A stretch of DNA of 64,000 nt from Hordeum vulgare subsp. vulgare (GCF_904849725.1 NC_058518.1:10250147-10314146), one strand, 5' to 3'; shown: positions 34,735-46,655, counted from the stretch's first letter. Translations and numbers: made by a program. The notes: generated by a model from the letters alone, not told the origin.

Positions 34735-36423
34735 ACGAGTGGAGATTTGGATCTACGTACCCTTGTAGATCGCACAGCAGGAGCGTTAACAAACGCGGTT
34801 GATGTAGTGGAACGTCTTCACGTCCCTCGAACCGTCCCACGAACCGTCCCGTGATCCGTCCCACGATCCGTTCCAATCTAGCGCCGAACGGACGGCACCT
34901 CCGCGTTCAGCACACGTATAATTCTCCGGCAGCGTGACGGCACTCCGGTGGTGGTGCTGATCTACTCCTGCAGGGCTCCGCCCGAGTGCCGCAGAAATCC
35001 GATCTAGAGGTGAAACTGTGTGGTATAGGCTAGAGTTGCACGTGGCAAAGTTGTGTCTAAAAAATCCCTAAACCACCACTATATATAGGAGGGTGGGGGA
35101 GGGGCTAGCCTTGAGGCACAAGGCCTCAAGGGTGCGTCTGCCGCCAGGGAGGAGGAGGACTCCTCCAATTCTGTTTGGCAAGGAGGAGTCCTCCTCTTCC
35201 TTCCCACCTCCCTCTTTCCTTTTTCTTTTCTTTTCTTTTGGTACTTTCTTTATGTGGCGCCATGGGCTCCTTGGGCTGAATCCATCAGCCGGCTAAGGAC
35301 TTGTGGCGCCACTCTAGGGCCTTGGGCTCACTCCCGGGTGGGTGGGCCCCTCCCGGTGAACTCCCGGAACCCATTCGTCACTCCTCGTACACTGCCTGAA
35401 TTGCCCGAAACTTTCCGGTGACCAAATCAAACCAGCTTATATATCAACCTTCATTTTCGAACCATTCTGGAAACCCTCGTGACTTCCGTGATCTCATCCG
35501 GGACTCCGAACAACATTCGGTAACCACACATATAACTCAACTATACTAAAACATCATCGAACCTTAAGTATGCACACCCTGCGGGTTCGAGAACTATGTA
35601 GACATGACCCGAGGCACTCCTCGGTCAATACCCAATAGCGGGTCCTGGATGCCCATATTGGATTCTATATATTCTCCGAAAATCTTATCGGTTGAACCTG
35701 AGTGTCAAGGATTCATATAATCCCGTATGTCATTGCCTTTGTCCTTGAGTATGTTACTTGCCCGAGATTTGATCGTCGGGATCCGCATACCTATTTCAAT
35801 CTCGTTACCGGCAAGTCTCTTTACTCGTTCCGTAATACAAGATCTCGTGACTTACACTTAGTCACATTGCTTGCAAGGCTTGTGTGTGATGTTGTATTAC
35901 CGAGTGGGCCCCGAGATACCTCTCCGTCACACGAAGTGACAAATCTCAGTCTTGATCCATACTAACTCAACGGACACCTTCGGCGATACCTGTAGAGCAC
36001 CTTTATATTCACCCAGTTACGTTGCGACGTTTGATGCACACAAGGTATTTCTCCGGTGCCAGTAAGTTATATGATCTCATGGTCATAGGAACAAATACTT
36101 GACACGCAGAAAACAATAGCAATAAAACGACACAGTCAATATGCTACGTTCATATTTTGGGTCTAGTCCATCACATGATTCTCCTAATGTTGTGATCCAA
36201 TTATCAAGTGACAACACTTGCATATAGTTAGAAAACCTTGACTATCATTGATTAACTGGCTAGCCAACTAGAGGCTTGCTAGCGACATTGTTTTGTCTAT
36301 GTATCCACACATGTATCTATGTTTTCATTCTATACAATTATAGCATGGATAATAAACGATTATCTTTAAACAGGAAATATAACAATAACTTTTTATCATT
36401 GCCTCTAGGGCATATTTCCAACA
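34735..36423 (-). repeat. 5' LTR of BARE copy A, main part
   Basis: This is the remaining 1689 bp of the copy A LTR (total about 1760 bp with 26026-26096), ending at the outer terminus GGGCATATTTCCAACA. It is more diverged from the LTRs of B and C than those are from each other. The sequence after it, GATTC (36424-36428), should be its TSD; the partner lies outside the window. Confidence 0.9.
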
Positions 36424-37149
36424 GATTCAAGGTGATGTACACACGGAGCTTGAAATCGAAGGAGCGCGAGGGTGGACTGATCATCTACCACGGATTCATC
36501 GATGGAGCACGAGAGTGGAGCCGGAGTGACACATTGTTCGGAATGGAGCCCGGTTTTTTTATGGAAACGTGTAACTTGTCATCGGTCAATGATGATAAGT
36601 GGTACTCTGCAGTGGAGGTTGAGTGGTGTGGGTTCGTGACCCTTGAAACTCAATCGGGAGAGTGGAAGCTCGACGCGGTAATAGCGGCGACGCGTGGGGT
36701 ACGCACGAGACTTTTGGACGGGCCATGGCTCTGGTGGCCATACATGTGCTGAGACAATTATGAATTTGACTCGGGATGAGTACAAGCAATGGTGAAATTC
36801 CTTCAAGTTTCAGATAAACGGTCAAGGAAGAACGATGATGTTGAGTTCGGGTAACTCTTATGTGTGACACACAATATGTGAGTTGTTCACTTTCACGCAT
36901 GTCAGTGGTCAGTGTGTGATGATGTTGATACTCTGGAAGTTGGTTGCGCAACCAAGAGTAATGTGGAACTTAATTTCGCTTGAGCATTGAATGTGGTCAA
37001 AAAAAGAAGGTACTGCAAGTTGTAGGTGGAGTCATATGGAGTCTTTGGAGTTACAGTGGTGCTCATGCACAAACTAAAGCCAAATGTACATGAAAGTTTG
37101 ACGAATGGACGAATTCAAGGTGGTGGAGAATATTCGTCAAGGTGGAATT
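36424..37149 (+). mobile_element. Copia element D: 3' internal region
   Basis: This is non-coding sequence leading into a polypurine tract (AAGGTGGAATT, 37139-37149) and an LTR. It was interrupted by BARE copy A at 36424, so the rest of the element lies left of the window. Short frames of 60-160 codons here match nothing I recognise. The polypurine tract followed by TGTTAGAG resembles Maximus-type copia elements; this assignment is tentative. Confidence 0.55.
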
Positions 37150-37523
37150 TGTTAGAGTTGTGTCGAATATTGTGTACAAGGTAGGTTACAGTTGGACTAT
37201 GAGTTGTATTGTGTTTGGAAATGATATGGAGTCGTGTCCTAATAGGTCACTTGTATCCTTGCCTCTCATATATAGTAGGGCTAGACACATGATGTAACGT
37301 ATGCCAACATAATAGCACAGGCACGCAGGGGAGCCAGCGGCGTATGCTAGCGCTAGGGCCGTCGTGGTGCGGTATAGTGACGATGTCATGGGGCGGAGTG
37401 TCCGTAGTCATGCCTCGGGGATGTAGCCACATAGATGAACCTCGTTAACAAATCTCGGTGTCGTGCTCGTATGATTGCTTGGTCCTCAAATGATCGACGG
37501 TGTGCCTCGGATTTATTCTAACA
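37150..37523 (+). repeat. 3' LTR of copia element D
   Basis: These 374 bp have perfect 6-bp terminal inverted repeats (TGTTAG...CTAACA) and an internal TATA box (CATATATAG near 37267). They directly follow a polypurine tract. The partner LTR is not in the window, so the boundary rests on the terminal motif alone. Confidence 0.6.
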
Positions 37524-37799
37524 GAGAGGAATAACCACCATGACAAGAAGGCTTCCTTGTCACACTGGTTAAACAACCTGTGTGGTCAATAATCTAAGTT
37601 TGTGAAGATAAGTTTAACTATGGAGGATGAGTGTATATCTTGTGCTGTGAAGAACTTGGCGTTTTGTGCATCTCAAACCTTCTAGTGTATGGTAAGGAGC
37701 ACAATATGTCAAGCAGACTAAGGAACACTAGTAAGGGAGGTGCATCCCATAGGTCGTCAATGGAGAGACTCATGGGGCAATACTAGGTCACTGCCAGAT

Positions 37800-38533
37800 T
37801 TTTCAGAGTAGGGGCATGAGATGAAAATGATATAATCAGCATCCCTATGGTGGTGGCATCATGTGTACTGCTGGTTGCTGATGATGTTCTTGTGGGTGAG
37901 GTTTGCTCGATATACACTGAGGCGATTGTGAAACATAAGCCAGGGAAACACTTTGATCTTGTTTGGAAATTTCATTCTCCAGACATTGCCTAAATTTATG
38001 TCTTCATCCGGCTCTCTGAGGAGAAGGACATAGGTGTGCTCTGTAGGGAAAGTCGTACCCAATTAGGAAGCTTGAATCATGTCCATTTAGGGCATGGACT
38101 CTTGCAACACACACAATATGGAAACCAATTATTGTGTAGCGGCAAATTTGAACGATTTCCCGGGTTAGAATATATAGCAAAATACAAGATAGTTTCCACT
38201 TTAACAAACTTTCTAGTAGAATGAGAGTAAAGGCTTCGGTAAGAACTTGCAAGTGGTTATGGCAGAGAACCGAGCATCTTGGTAGAAGTAGGTTGAAGTG
38301 CCATTGTTTGTAAATACAAAGGATATTTTATATTTGAAGAGTTGGCATTTCATGGTTGATAGTTTCGTAGAGGAAGGAAGTAGGCAATAGCAAAAAATGC
38401 ATTGGAGTGTTTTAGCTTCAACCAATCCATCCAAGATGTGGGGGAGGGTACTAATGGTTACCAAAAATATCATAAATAAGAAGTTACTTTGGATATGCAA
38501 CAAATTTTGGCTTGCAAACATCGTCCCAAGCAA
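37800..38533 (-). pseudogene. LINE-type retrotransposon remnant with zf-RVT domain
   Basis: The minus strand at 38062-37859 encodes a stretch with the pattern VWRMKFPNKIKVFPWLMFHNR, the hallmark of the reverse-transcriptase zinc-binding domain of plant L1-type LINEs. After a frame break it continues with a DYIIFISCPYSEK-like segment (near 37810). About 90 codons upstream (38213-38340), NNGTSTYFYQDARF corresponds to the conserved NG..T.FW.D.W segment. Order and spacing fit a LINE open frame 2. Stops and frameshifts show it is dead. No 3' tail or target repeat was found. The copia D insertion lies just downstream on this strand. Confidence 0.6.
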
Positions 38534-39124
38534 TCAAGCATTGTGCTCCAGAAATATGTCCTCCTAAGAGTGTCAATAATTTTGATTAATTTTGAGGGTT
38601 TGAAAAACAGACACAAAGTTTGTTGGACTTAGGAGTGGATCTAACACAACAGGTATGACAATCAAATGGTCCCATCTTTTGAGAATTTTTGTGTGCTAAC
38701 TCGAGAGGATTTTTCTATAACGTTCAAGGTTGGGAAAAAGGTATTTGGAGGTGGCCTTGTGGGTGGGAGCGGTAGCCCAAGATAGACTTGTGGGGAAGGG
38801 GCGGTTGGGAAACCTACAATACTAGAAATAGTTATTGTAGTTTTTTATCGATGTGAAGGGGAGAAAAGGTTGTTTTGAATAAATTGGTTGTGAGGACCGT
38901 GGCAAGTGCGACATTTTTGAAGATTTCCCTTTGGTTTGCAGGCTGCAGTTATGGAGGCAGCAACTAAAATAATCATCGACATATTGTAGCTTGTAGAGAG
39001 GAATGTTGGCGACAAGAGAGTGGTGTAGTAGTGGTAGATATGAGTTGTATGAGATGAGTTGTTAACTCAGATGAGAAGGAAGGGTGGGAGAGGGCCACCT
39101 TGGCCAAGGAAGTTTTACAGTTGA
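38534..39124. other. Unassigned stretch before the solo LTR
   Basis: I recognise no feature here. It may be the decayed upstream part of the LINE. It ends with GTTGA (39120-39124), the target repeat of the solo LTR. Confidence 0.4.
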
Positions 39125-40875
39125 TGTTGGGGAACGTAGTAATTTAAAAAAAAATCTACGTCACACAAGTATCTATCTAGGAGAAACCAGCAACGAGCAA
39201 AGGGGGTAAAGCATCTTCGTACCTTTGAAGATCGCTAAGCGGAAGCGTTGCTAGAACGCGGTTGATGGAGTCGTGCTCGTAGCGATTCAGATCGCGGTAG
39301 ATTCCGATCTAAGCACCGAACACCGGTGCCTCCGCGTTCAACACCCGTGCAGCCCGGTGACGTCTCCAACACCTTGATCCAGCAAGGAGGGAGGAGAGGC
39401 TGAGCGAGAGATCCGACAACACGACGGCATGGTGACGGTGGAGCTGCATGGTACTTCGGCAGGGCTTCGCCAAGCTCTACGGAGGACGAGGACGAGGAGG
39501 AGTAGGGCTGCGCCGTGGAGAGGTGAAGTTGTGTTCTTTGCATCCCCAAAACCCTTCAGTTTGTATAAGAGGGAGGAGGAGGAGGCGCCACCCCTAGGGT
39601 TTCCACCCTAGGTGGTGCGACAACCAAGGAGGAGGAGAGGGCGGCGCCCTAGGGTGGGCTTGGCGCCCAAGGCAGCCCCCACGCCTAGGGTTTCCCCCCC
39701 CCCCCCCCAAACCCTCTCCTGCGCCGCAGGCCCTTAGTGGTGGCGCACCAGCCCACCTATGGGCTGGTTCCCATCCACTTTTGGCCCATGCAGCCTATTG
39801 GGGTTGGTGGCTTCTCCCGGTGGACCCCCAGAACCCTTTCGCTGATCCCGGTACATTACCGACGAATCCCGAAACATTCCCTACGATCAAAACTCCACTT
39901 CCTATATATGAATCTTTACCTCCAGGCCATTCCAAAGCTCCTCGCGACGTCCGGGATCTCATCCCGGACTCCGAACAACCTTCGCTAACCACACATACTA
40001 TTCACATAACAACCCTAGCGTCATCGAACCTTAAGTGTGTAGACCCTACGGGTTCGGTAACCATGCAGACATGGCCGAGACATCTCTCCGGTCAATAACC
40101 AACAGCGGGGGTCTGGATATCCATGTTGGCTCCCACATGTTCCACGATAATCTCATCGGACGAACCATGATGTTGGGGATTCAATCAATCCCGTACGCAA
40201 TTCCCTTTGTCTACCGCTATGATACTTGCGCGAGATTCGATCGTCGGTATCCCTATACCTTGTTCAATCTCGTTACCGGCAAGTCTCTTTACTCGTTTCG
40301 CAACACATCATCACGTGGCTAACTCCTTAATCACATTTAGCTCAGTATGATGATGCATTACTGAGTGGGCCCAGAGATACCTCTTCGTCACAGGGAGTGA
40401 CAAATCCCAGTCTTGATTCGTACCAACCCAACAGACAATTTTGGAGATGCCTGTAGTGCACCTTTATAATGACCCAGTTACGTTGTGACATTTGATACAC
40501 CCAAATCTTTAGTTGTCCGGTAGTTGTATAATCTCATGGTCTAAGGAAATGATACTTGACATTAGAAAAGCTTTAGCAGATGAACAATACAATCTAGTGC
40601 TATGCTTAGGATTGGGTCTTGTCCATCACATCATTCTCCTAATATTGTGATCACGTTATCAATGACATCCAATGTCATGATCAGGAAACCATGATCATTT
40701 ATTGATCAACAAGCTAGCCAACTAGAGGCTAACTAGGCACACATTGTGATCTATATTCACACATGTGTTACGGTTTTGGTTAATACAATTATAGCATGAA
40801 TAATAGATAATTATCATGAACTAGGAAATATAATAATAACCACTTTATTATTGCCTCTAGGGCATATTTTCAACA
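39125..40875 (-). mobile_element. Solo LTR of BARE/Angela type
   Basis: This 1751-bp LTR starts TGTTGGGGAACG and ends CATATTTTCAACA on the plus strand (element orientation minus). It is flanked on both sides by GTTGA (39120-39124 and 40876-40880). No internal region is present, so it is the product of recombination between the two LTRs of a former full element. It is clearly diverged from the other BARE LTRs in the window and holds a C homopolymer near 39694-39708. Confidence 0.92.
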
Positions 40876-40949
40876 GTTGATCCATCCACATGGAATTCCA
40901 TTTAGAAGGATGGAAGTTTCCCACGTTAATAGGATACTAGTCGTAGACC

Positions 40950-40963
40950 CGTGCGTTCGCACG
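40950..40963 (-). other. 3' terminal hairpin of Helitron 1
   Basis: CGTGCG, loop TT, CGCACG forms a perfect stem ending about ten bases from the CTAG terminus. This is the transposition terminator structure typical of Helitrons. Confidence 0.7.
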
Positions 40964-42920
40964 TGCACAATTATAATCATAACAATGCTAATATTTGAAA
41001 ATTTAACTAGGAATACAAAAATAATTCTGGCTATGGGTTACAATTTTGTTTTATGTATTAACATCTATGTAATAAATGGAAATCACAGCAAAATATAACA
41101 ATTAAAAGGAAAAGAATAAATATTTCTCAATCCAATGAGATATTGGTCGACGATACATACACAAAACATGAATTGACTGAAGAATTGTGAGAAAGAATAG
41201 AATATTTTTTCGTTCCAAAAAAACATTATAGAGCAATCAGTGAGATTATTTGGACGTACATTGCACATTTCAAATATCATCTAGAAAGGACAGATATGAA
41301 CCATGTATAACAACTAAGATACATCAATTTTCGGTTTTCTCGAAGAGCTTAGATTAGCAACATTATAAAATAGAAAAGATAATATATGTAATAAGAAAGA
41401 TTAAAAAAATCTATATGTATTTGATAGTATGCATAAATTACATATAGGTAGGTCGATATAATACTAACATGTAAAACAAAGGGTACCTTCACTTCAGAAG
41501 CAAGCTTGGTAGCTCCGTACACATGCCACATAGATATGCACCATGTTTTTGAGTATTAAGCAACCCCGACACACTAAATTGGTAGAAAAAGCAAAAATAG
41601 AAAATCATGTCACAAAACATGTCTATATACTATTAATATTGGCCTATATTGTTACTAAATATGTTGTCCGATGCAGATACACTTAGGAGCAACAAAAAAT
41701 TGAATGAGTAGTTATGGTAGCTAATTAAATGTAGGTGAAATGTTATAGAAGATAGTGGTCTTGCCGTACTTGATTTTTGATAGAATATGCCCCCACTCAA
41801 GTAGTTGGGGAGCCCAGTCAACATACTCTCTAGGTTCGGCACTGCTTGCTGCTCCGGTTGTTTAAATGTTTTTATAAAGAAACATTAATTTCTTAAATCT
41901 TAATCATTGTCAGCTAAAACCCAATAATAAGCTAAGGCTGGAAGCAAGGTTCGTATGCCATGACATAGTTCAATTGAAATAAAATTCCAACAATTTTTTT
42001 CTTTGATATTATCTGGAAAACCCATGGACCAATAATTAAAAAAATGTTAAAAGGTTCCCTACTAAATTAATGAAGCAACTGATACGCACACATAAGTAGT
42101 AGAAAAAAACTAATCACATAAGTAGTAGAAAAAAACTAATCTTAATGATCTTACAAATTGTTTACTTTTGCAGTACCATATCTTAAATATTACTTCATGT
42201 GTTAAGAAATATATGTTCCAACCTTGATCGTGATCTCTGCCAACAAAATCATACTTGAGAAATAACTAAGATATTTACTAATCGTGCATGTCAAATATTT
42301 TATATTGATTATGCCTACATGTTGTATCAGTCGGCCCTGAAAGAAAAAACATACTGTTTTAGAATACATTAAAATAATATTTCCAAGATGTATATCCTAA
42401 GGGGTCATCCCTATTAGCAAAACCAAAAAATTTATTGATTTTAGAAACTAACACTAAACGTAAAAAATTCCTGAGCCCAGACAAGGGGTCCAAAGTAAAT
42501 GATTTATGTATAGAAAAGTATACGACAATTTGAATGCGGAAGATAGTAACCCAGGTTGATGGATACCTGCATGGAATAGCTAGCTAGCTAGCCGATTGTT
42601 GAATTTCACCTGATATACATGAACCATCTCCAATCGGCCGTATTTCATGTAGACGCAGTTTGCCGAACTGGCCAAGTTCTTTCCTTCCAGCCATATGCGG
42701 ACTGCCCTAGGCAATCACCTCGCTCGCCGGTGGTTTTTGGTAGAGGTAAATAAGATTTACAGGACGCAACCAGGTTGATCGATTCCTAGGTGGGCTAGCA
42801 AGCTAGCTAGCTTTAGCTGATTGATGGATTCGATCGATTTTATCGCTGGCGTCTCATAGTTGAACCGAGGCATGAAAAACTCGGAGAGGATAGATGGAAG
42901 CAGCTAGGTTAGATGTAATA

Positions 42921-43095
42921 AACCTTATCAATATAATGGTTAATAGCGGTTCTGTGGAGCGGTTTTGCGAGAATAATTAATAATGAGATCATCATTCTAG
43001 GAAATGATGTGGAAATGGGTAGTGATATTAATCCGCAAGAAGCTCAAAAGACACTTGAAATAGCCGAAGCTAACTTGAGTATTGCTTCTAGATAG
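42921..43095 (+). pseudogene. atpE: Fragment of plastid ATP synthase epsilon gene in nuclear DNA
   Basis: The plus strand at 42937-43095 reads 52 codons that follow plastid AtpE (the epsilon subunit of the thylakoid ATP synthase): WSGFAR, then [21 protein letters not shown] and LEIAEAN in the right order without a gap. Weaker similarity reaches back to about 42921, where an in-frame TAA occurs. After LEIAEAN the match stops and the frame ends at TAG 43093-43095. Changes at several conserved positions show that it is not recent organelle contamination. It lies inside Helitron 1 on the opposite strand. The AT-rich sequence to about 43320 may be plastid-derived too, but I could not place it. Confidence 0.82.
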
Positions 43096-43565
43096 ATCAT
43101 AATACAAAAAATCAATCAGAGCACTGGGAGCCATCTCATTATCTTTCCGTAAAGAAAAACTATGGTGGACTAACTGGTCTTTAAATCAGTTTATGAAAGA
43201 GCCCAATGCAAAAAAATGCATGTTAGGTCTTTGAAACAGTTCAAATGATTTCGATAATAATCCCGTTGATCTGTTTTACCGAGAAATCGTTAGCTTGGAA
43301 GCCTAGGGGTTATAATCGACCTTGGTTGATTATTTTTAACGTCTCTAATTCAAAACCGAACATGGAATTTTGATTTCATTCGGCTCTTTTATGGATATTC
43401 TCACCACTTAACATTTTGTTTGCTGGGATGTTATTGTATTTATTCTTTTTTTCTCCTATAGGAGTAGATTTGTACCGTAATAATTGAGTCCCACTAGATT
43501 AACAACTCATAAATTCTAATTAACACGAGAATTTTTAGAGAGTCTCTAATTAGTATAAGTATAGA

Positions 43566-43899
43566 TGTTTATGTATGTTGTCACACACCTAATACAACAA
43601 CTTGGAGGGTGACATAAGTCCAACATAGGGGTTACAAAAATTTATATAAAAATCAGTCCAAAAATAATTCCTGATTTGTGTCTGGACTATTTCGGATTTC
43701 ATATTGTAAATATGCTACAAGTGAAGTTAGTCCCATTATATAAAAATCAGGAAGAGACATAGATTCTGGGAATATTTCCTCACACAAATTTATTCGATGA
43801 CAAAGTATTTTAATGGAGATTTGTTGTTAAATTACGTTTCAAAACTTGGGTTCTCCTGCCCTAACCAGTATTTTCACCAAATGAGAGGATATGCTGCAT
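43566..43899. other. Unassigned AT-rich spacer
   Basis: This stretch lies between Helitron 1 and the CACTA element. I see nothing identifiable in it. Confidence 0.4.
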
Positions 43900-44137
43900 C
43901 ATTACTAGAGAAAACCTGATACACAGAACCTTAGCAGTAGCGTTGGATAAACGGCGGCATTACTGCTACATATCAATAGTGCGCTTCCAGTAAAGATGCT
44001 ACTGATAACTACTTAGCAGTAGCACGGCTTTAAGAAACACGCTACTACTAATATTGCCTCGTCGTTGCCGCCAGGCTAGATTTAGTAGTAGCTCATCTCA
44101 GATAATAGCGCTACTGCTAACAGAATAGTAGTAGCGC

Positions 44138-44557
44138 ATGTTTCCGACACTCGCTGCTGCTAAGTGGGGCGTGTACTTATATCGTCTTCGCCCCCGCACG
44201 CCCCTCTCTCTCACTCTCTCCCCTCTCCACACTCTGCACCGCCGCCGCCGCCCCTCACTCCCTCCCTCTCCACTCTGCACCGCAACACCGCCCCTCACTC
44301 CCTTCCTCTCCCCTCCTCACTCTCTCCCTCTCCACTCTGCATCGTCGCTCCGCCCCTCACTCCACACCTCTCCCCCTCCTCACTCTCTCCCTCTCCACTC
44401 TCCGCCGCCGCCGCAGCAGGTCCTCCCCGGTGACCTCGCCCCTGGCCCCGACCCCGACCTCGACCCCGACGATGTCGACCCCGTCCCCGACCCCGACCTC
44501 GACCCCGGCGACCTTTACCAATGCCCCGACCCCGACATTGACCCGGACCTCCGGTGA
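44138..44557 (+). other. CT-rich leader and acidic Pro-Asp repeat frame in CACTA 1
   Basis: A pyrimidine-rich stretch of CTCTCCCCTCTCC type is followed by GACCCCGACCTCGACCCC repeats that read as DPDLDPDDVDP. The 139-codon frame starts in the subterminal repeats and has no recognisable domain. It could be the first exon of a chimeric transcript, as in the similar block of CACTA 2, but its composition alone would produce such a frame. Confidence 0.3.
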
Positions 44558-45538
44558 GACATCCCATTTCTTGAAGACATGACAGTCCCAGTATTGTTGA
44601 GGAAAAAGTAGTCCCAAGAAAACTGATATTTTTTCTGCATATGGTTTTTTTGGCAGAAAACACATATATTGCTCTGCAGATGTTTCTTTTTCCTTCTCAA
44701 AAAGCTTCCGGCATTCAGTCCGTCACTGAGTAGGAGCCAAAAGAACACTTTATGATTGTGTGGATAGGTTCTTTTCCATAGCCATTTGAACTGAGGTGTA
44801 CTACTTGATGATCTCCTAAGATCTTACTAAAAATAATCATGGAATAAAAAATAGTACGAATGCCAAACATAAGTACCCCAATCAGGTTGTCGATATGTTA
44901 GATATTTACCATTTTTTGCTTTCTACAAAACACAAAGCTTGCATCTCAAACTCTTGATGCATTGATAGAATGAATAATAATAACAAGCTTAACACTAGGA
45001 GAAAAGAAATGACCATTGAAGACAAGACTGTAACCAACATTTGTCAGATACATGTTACAACCAAGAGCACCTTGCTATGTGCTCGTCATAGAAGCCAACC
45101 ATAGAACAATTTCTAGCACATTTCTGCAATTTTTTACTTCTATTTTACACTTTTAGTATATAATAGATAGATGACATGAATGCTAATATCATGAGAACAT
45201 TGTTCATTGCTGACACAGTTTAGGAACATGAGAGTCTTCTTGTATCTTTTGGTGCGAGAAGAAGCACTTTGGTTCACTATGCCTATGGTTCTTGCTAGGA
45301 TTCTTGCCAGGGACTAGATTATGCCCCGAACGTTGATGCGGGAATATTTGCAATATATATATTGTGTTTTATTATTGTATATTTCCTTGATGAGGTCTCA
45401 TACTTGCATGTTGAGAAAAATAGGTTAGTGGGCGCTAGCTAAATTCAAATGAGATGATTGTTGTACAAATGATAACTAGAAAGTAAAACATTAAACGATA
45501 AGAAAATTTTCTCATAGGAATTTGTCTCGACGTCGACG

Positions 45539-45940
45539 ATGCCTGCCCCGCATCCTCGTTGTCGAGTGGTCGGCGAGAGCCTACTTGATAGACGCCATGT
45601 CCCTGACTGGGCTCCACCGGGCTGGCACTGGAAGGTTGTACCTTCCAGTGCGCGCACCTCGGTGAGGAATCCGGATCTCGTTATCGTCCCAGAGCTTTTT
45701 TGGTGCCTGTCGCGTGGGCCACTATCGGTGTGGAGGGAGCCGACCCCCATGGAGGTGGTACGTTGCCATGTTAGGGAGGACGACGAGCACGTCCGTCGCT
45801 ACATGGCTGCGTTGGATGCTTGGTTCTCCAATACCTGGCAGGTTCTCCAGGGATATCACCTGAGCTATGATCAGGTGATGGTTCCTTATCTTTGTGTTGT
45901 CACCGCCTGCGCCGTGAGACGTCAACTGGATTTATATTAG
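45539..45940 (+). CDS. Hypothetical frame carried by CACTA 1
   Basis: This frame of 133 codons starts ATG 45539 and ends at TAG 45938-45940. Its base composition is far more GC-rich than the surroundings, and it contains ordinary globular-protein sequence, with tryptophan-rich stretches (DWAPPGWHW) and a closing segment VTACAVRRQLDLY. I do not recognise a domain. I recall similar frames inside other grass CACTA elements, but cannot verify that here. Whether it is translated is unknown. It may be an exon of a gene picked up by the transposon, together with 46401-46460 and 46518-46655. Confidence 0.4.
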   Translation: MPAPHPRCRVVGESLLDRRHVPDWAPPGWHWKVVPSSARTSVRNPDLVIVPELFWCLSRGPLSVWREPTPMEVVRCHVREDDEHVRRYMAALDAWFSNTWQVLQGYHLSYDQVMVPYLCVVTACAVRRQLDLY

Positions 45941-46400
45941 TGATATTATATGATAATATTGGAGATGTATTAGGGATAATATTCGTTGATGCATTAACTA
46001 GATTATTCGAGATGATGTATTAGTGATATTATATAATATTATTTGAGAGTTTTTAGTAAAAAAAAATCAGGTACTTTCGGTTTGTCATTGCTCCTTGTCT
46101 GACTTTCATATGTGTGTTCTTGATCGAGGAATCCCGATTGTTGTTGTGGGGGTGCTTCTTCCTCTTCTCTTCTTCCGATATATACCTTGGTATAATGCGC
46201 AAGGAGAGGAGAGGAGAAGAGTCGAACTATTAGTGTGAGAAAGTTTCCATCAAAGTATATATATACACACCATTATATGAGTGTGAGAGAGTGCGCACTA
46301 ACACACCATGAGATATGAGAGTAATTAAGGAAAGTCTTGACTAACCGAAAGTCAACCGATATTGAATTAGGTCTATTTGGACATGTGTATGTTATTGCAG

Positions 46401-46460
46401 GGAATACCTCCTAGTGAATAAGTTTCGCGAGAATGTTGATATTCCATTCTGGCAAATTTT
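46401..46460 (+). other. Exon-like segment in CACTA 1
   Basis: After an acceptor-like TTATTGCAG (46392-46400), an open stretch reads EYLLVNKFRENVDIPFWQIL. It is followed by AT-rich, intron-like sequence. I infer from the splice-like context that it belongs to the same captured gene as 45539-45940. Confidence 0.3.
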
Positions 46461-46517
46461 AGACGCCCAATATGTTTTATTTTAATAATGGTCATGCCTA
46501 ATTTTTGAACACAGGAG

Positions 46518-46655
46518 ATGTGTGACGACGATATGATCCCTGAGTGTGAAATCTGCGACGAAGATTACGGTTTGTGCGACAGGCCTCGCCTGCAAGAGGG
46601 CAGGTTCTTCACCATCAAGCTTGACAAGAGGGCAAGCCTCACCTTATATTGCTAA
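46518..46655 (+). other. Cysteine-containing exon-like segment in CACTA 1
   Basis: After an acceptor-like ACACAG, an ATG (46518) opens 45 codons ending at TAA (46653-46655). The peptide begins MCDDDMIPECEICDEDYGLC, with four cysteines in CxxC-like spacing, then RPRLQEGRFF. This could be the edge of a metal-binding or B3-like region, but it is too short to assign. It is best seen as part of the captured gene. Confidence 0.3.

Larger units (their letters stand above)
40937..43565 (-). mobile_element. Non-autonomous Helitron 1 carrying a plastid gene fragment
   Basis: The element reads on the minus strand from 43565 (5' TCTATACTTATACTAATTAG) to 40937 (3' CTAG, followed by host T). The 3' end is preceded by a perfect hairpin with a 6-bp stem (40950-40963), at about the distance expected for a Helitron. 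The 5' end has host A before TC, so insertion was between A and T with no target duplication. No Rep/helicase gene is present. The same end motifs recur in the candidate at 53145-54712. Inside, besides the atpE fragment, I see repeated GCTAGCTAGC-rich segments near 42580 and 42800 and otherwise AT-rich filler. Confidence 0.7.

Noticed and set aside
40937..43565. CACTA or Mutator element instead of a Helitron
   Set aside because: There are no terminal inverted repeats and no target duplication, while all Helitron end features are present.
44138..44557. 139-codon frame as a real Pro/Asp-rich protein
   Set aside because: It starts inside CACTA subterminal repeats and consists of CT-rich and GACCCC repeats. 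I kept it only as a possible exon region.
45539..45940. CACTA transposase
   Set aside because: The frame has none of the TNP2 or TNPD motifs seen at 63060-64000.
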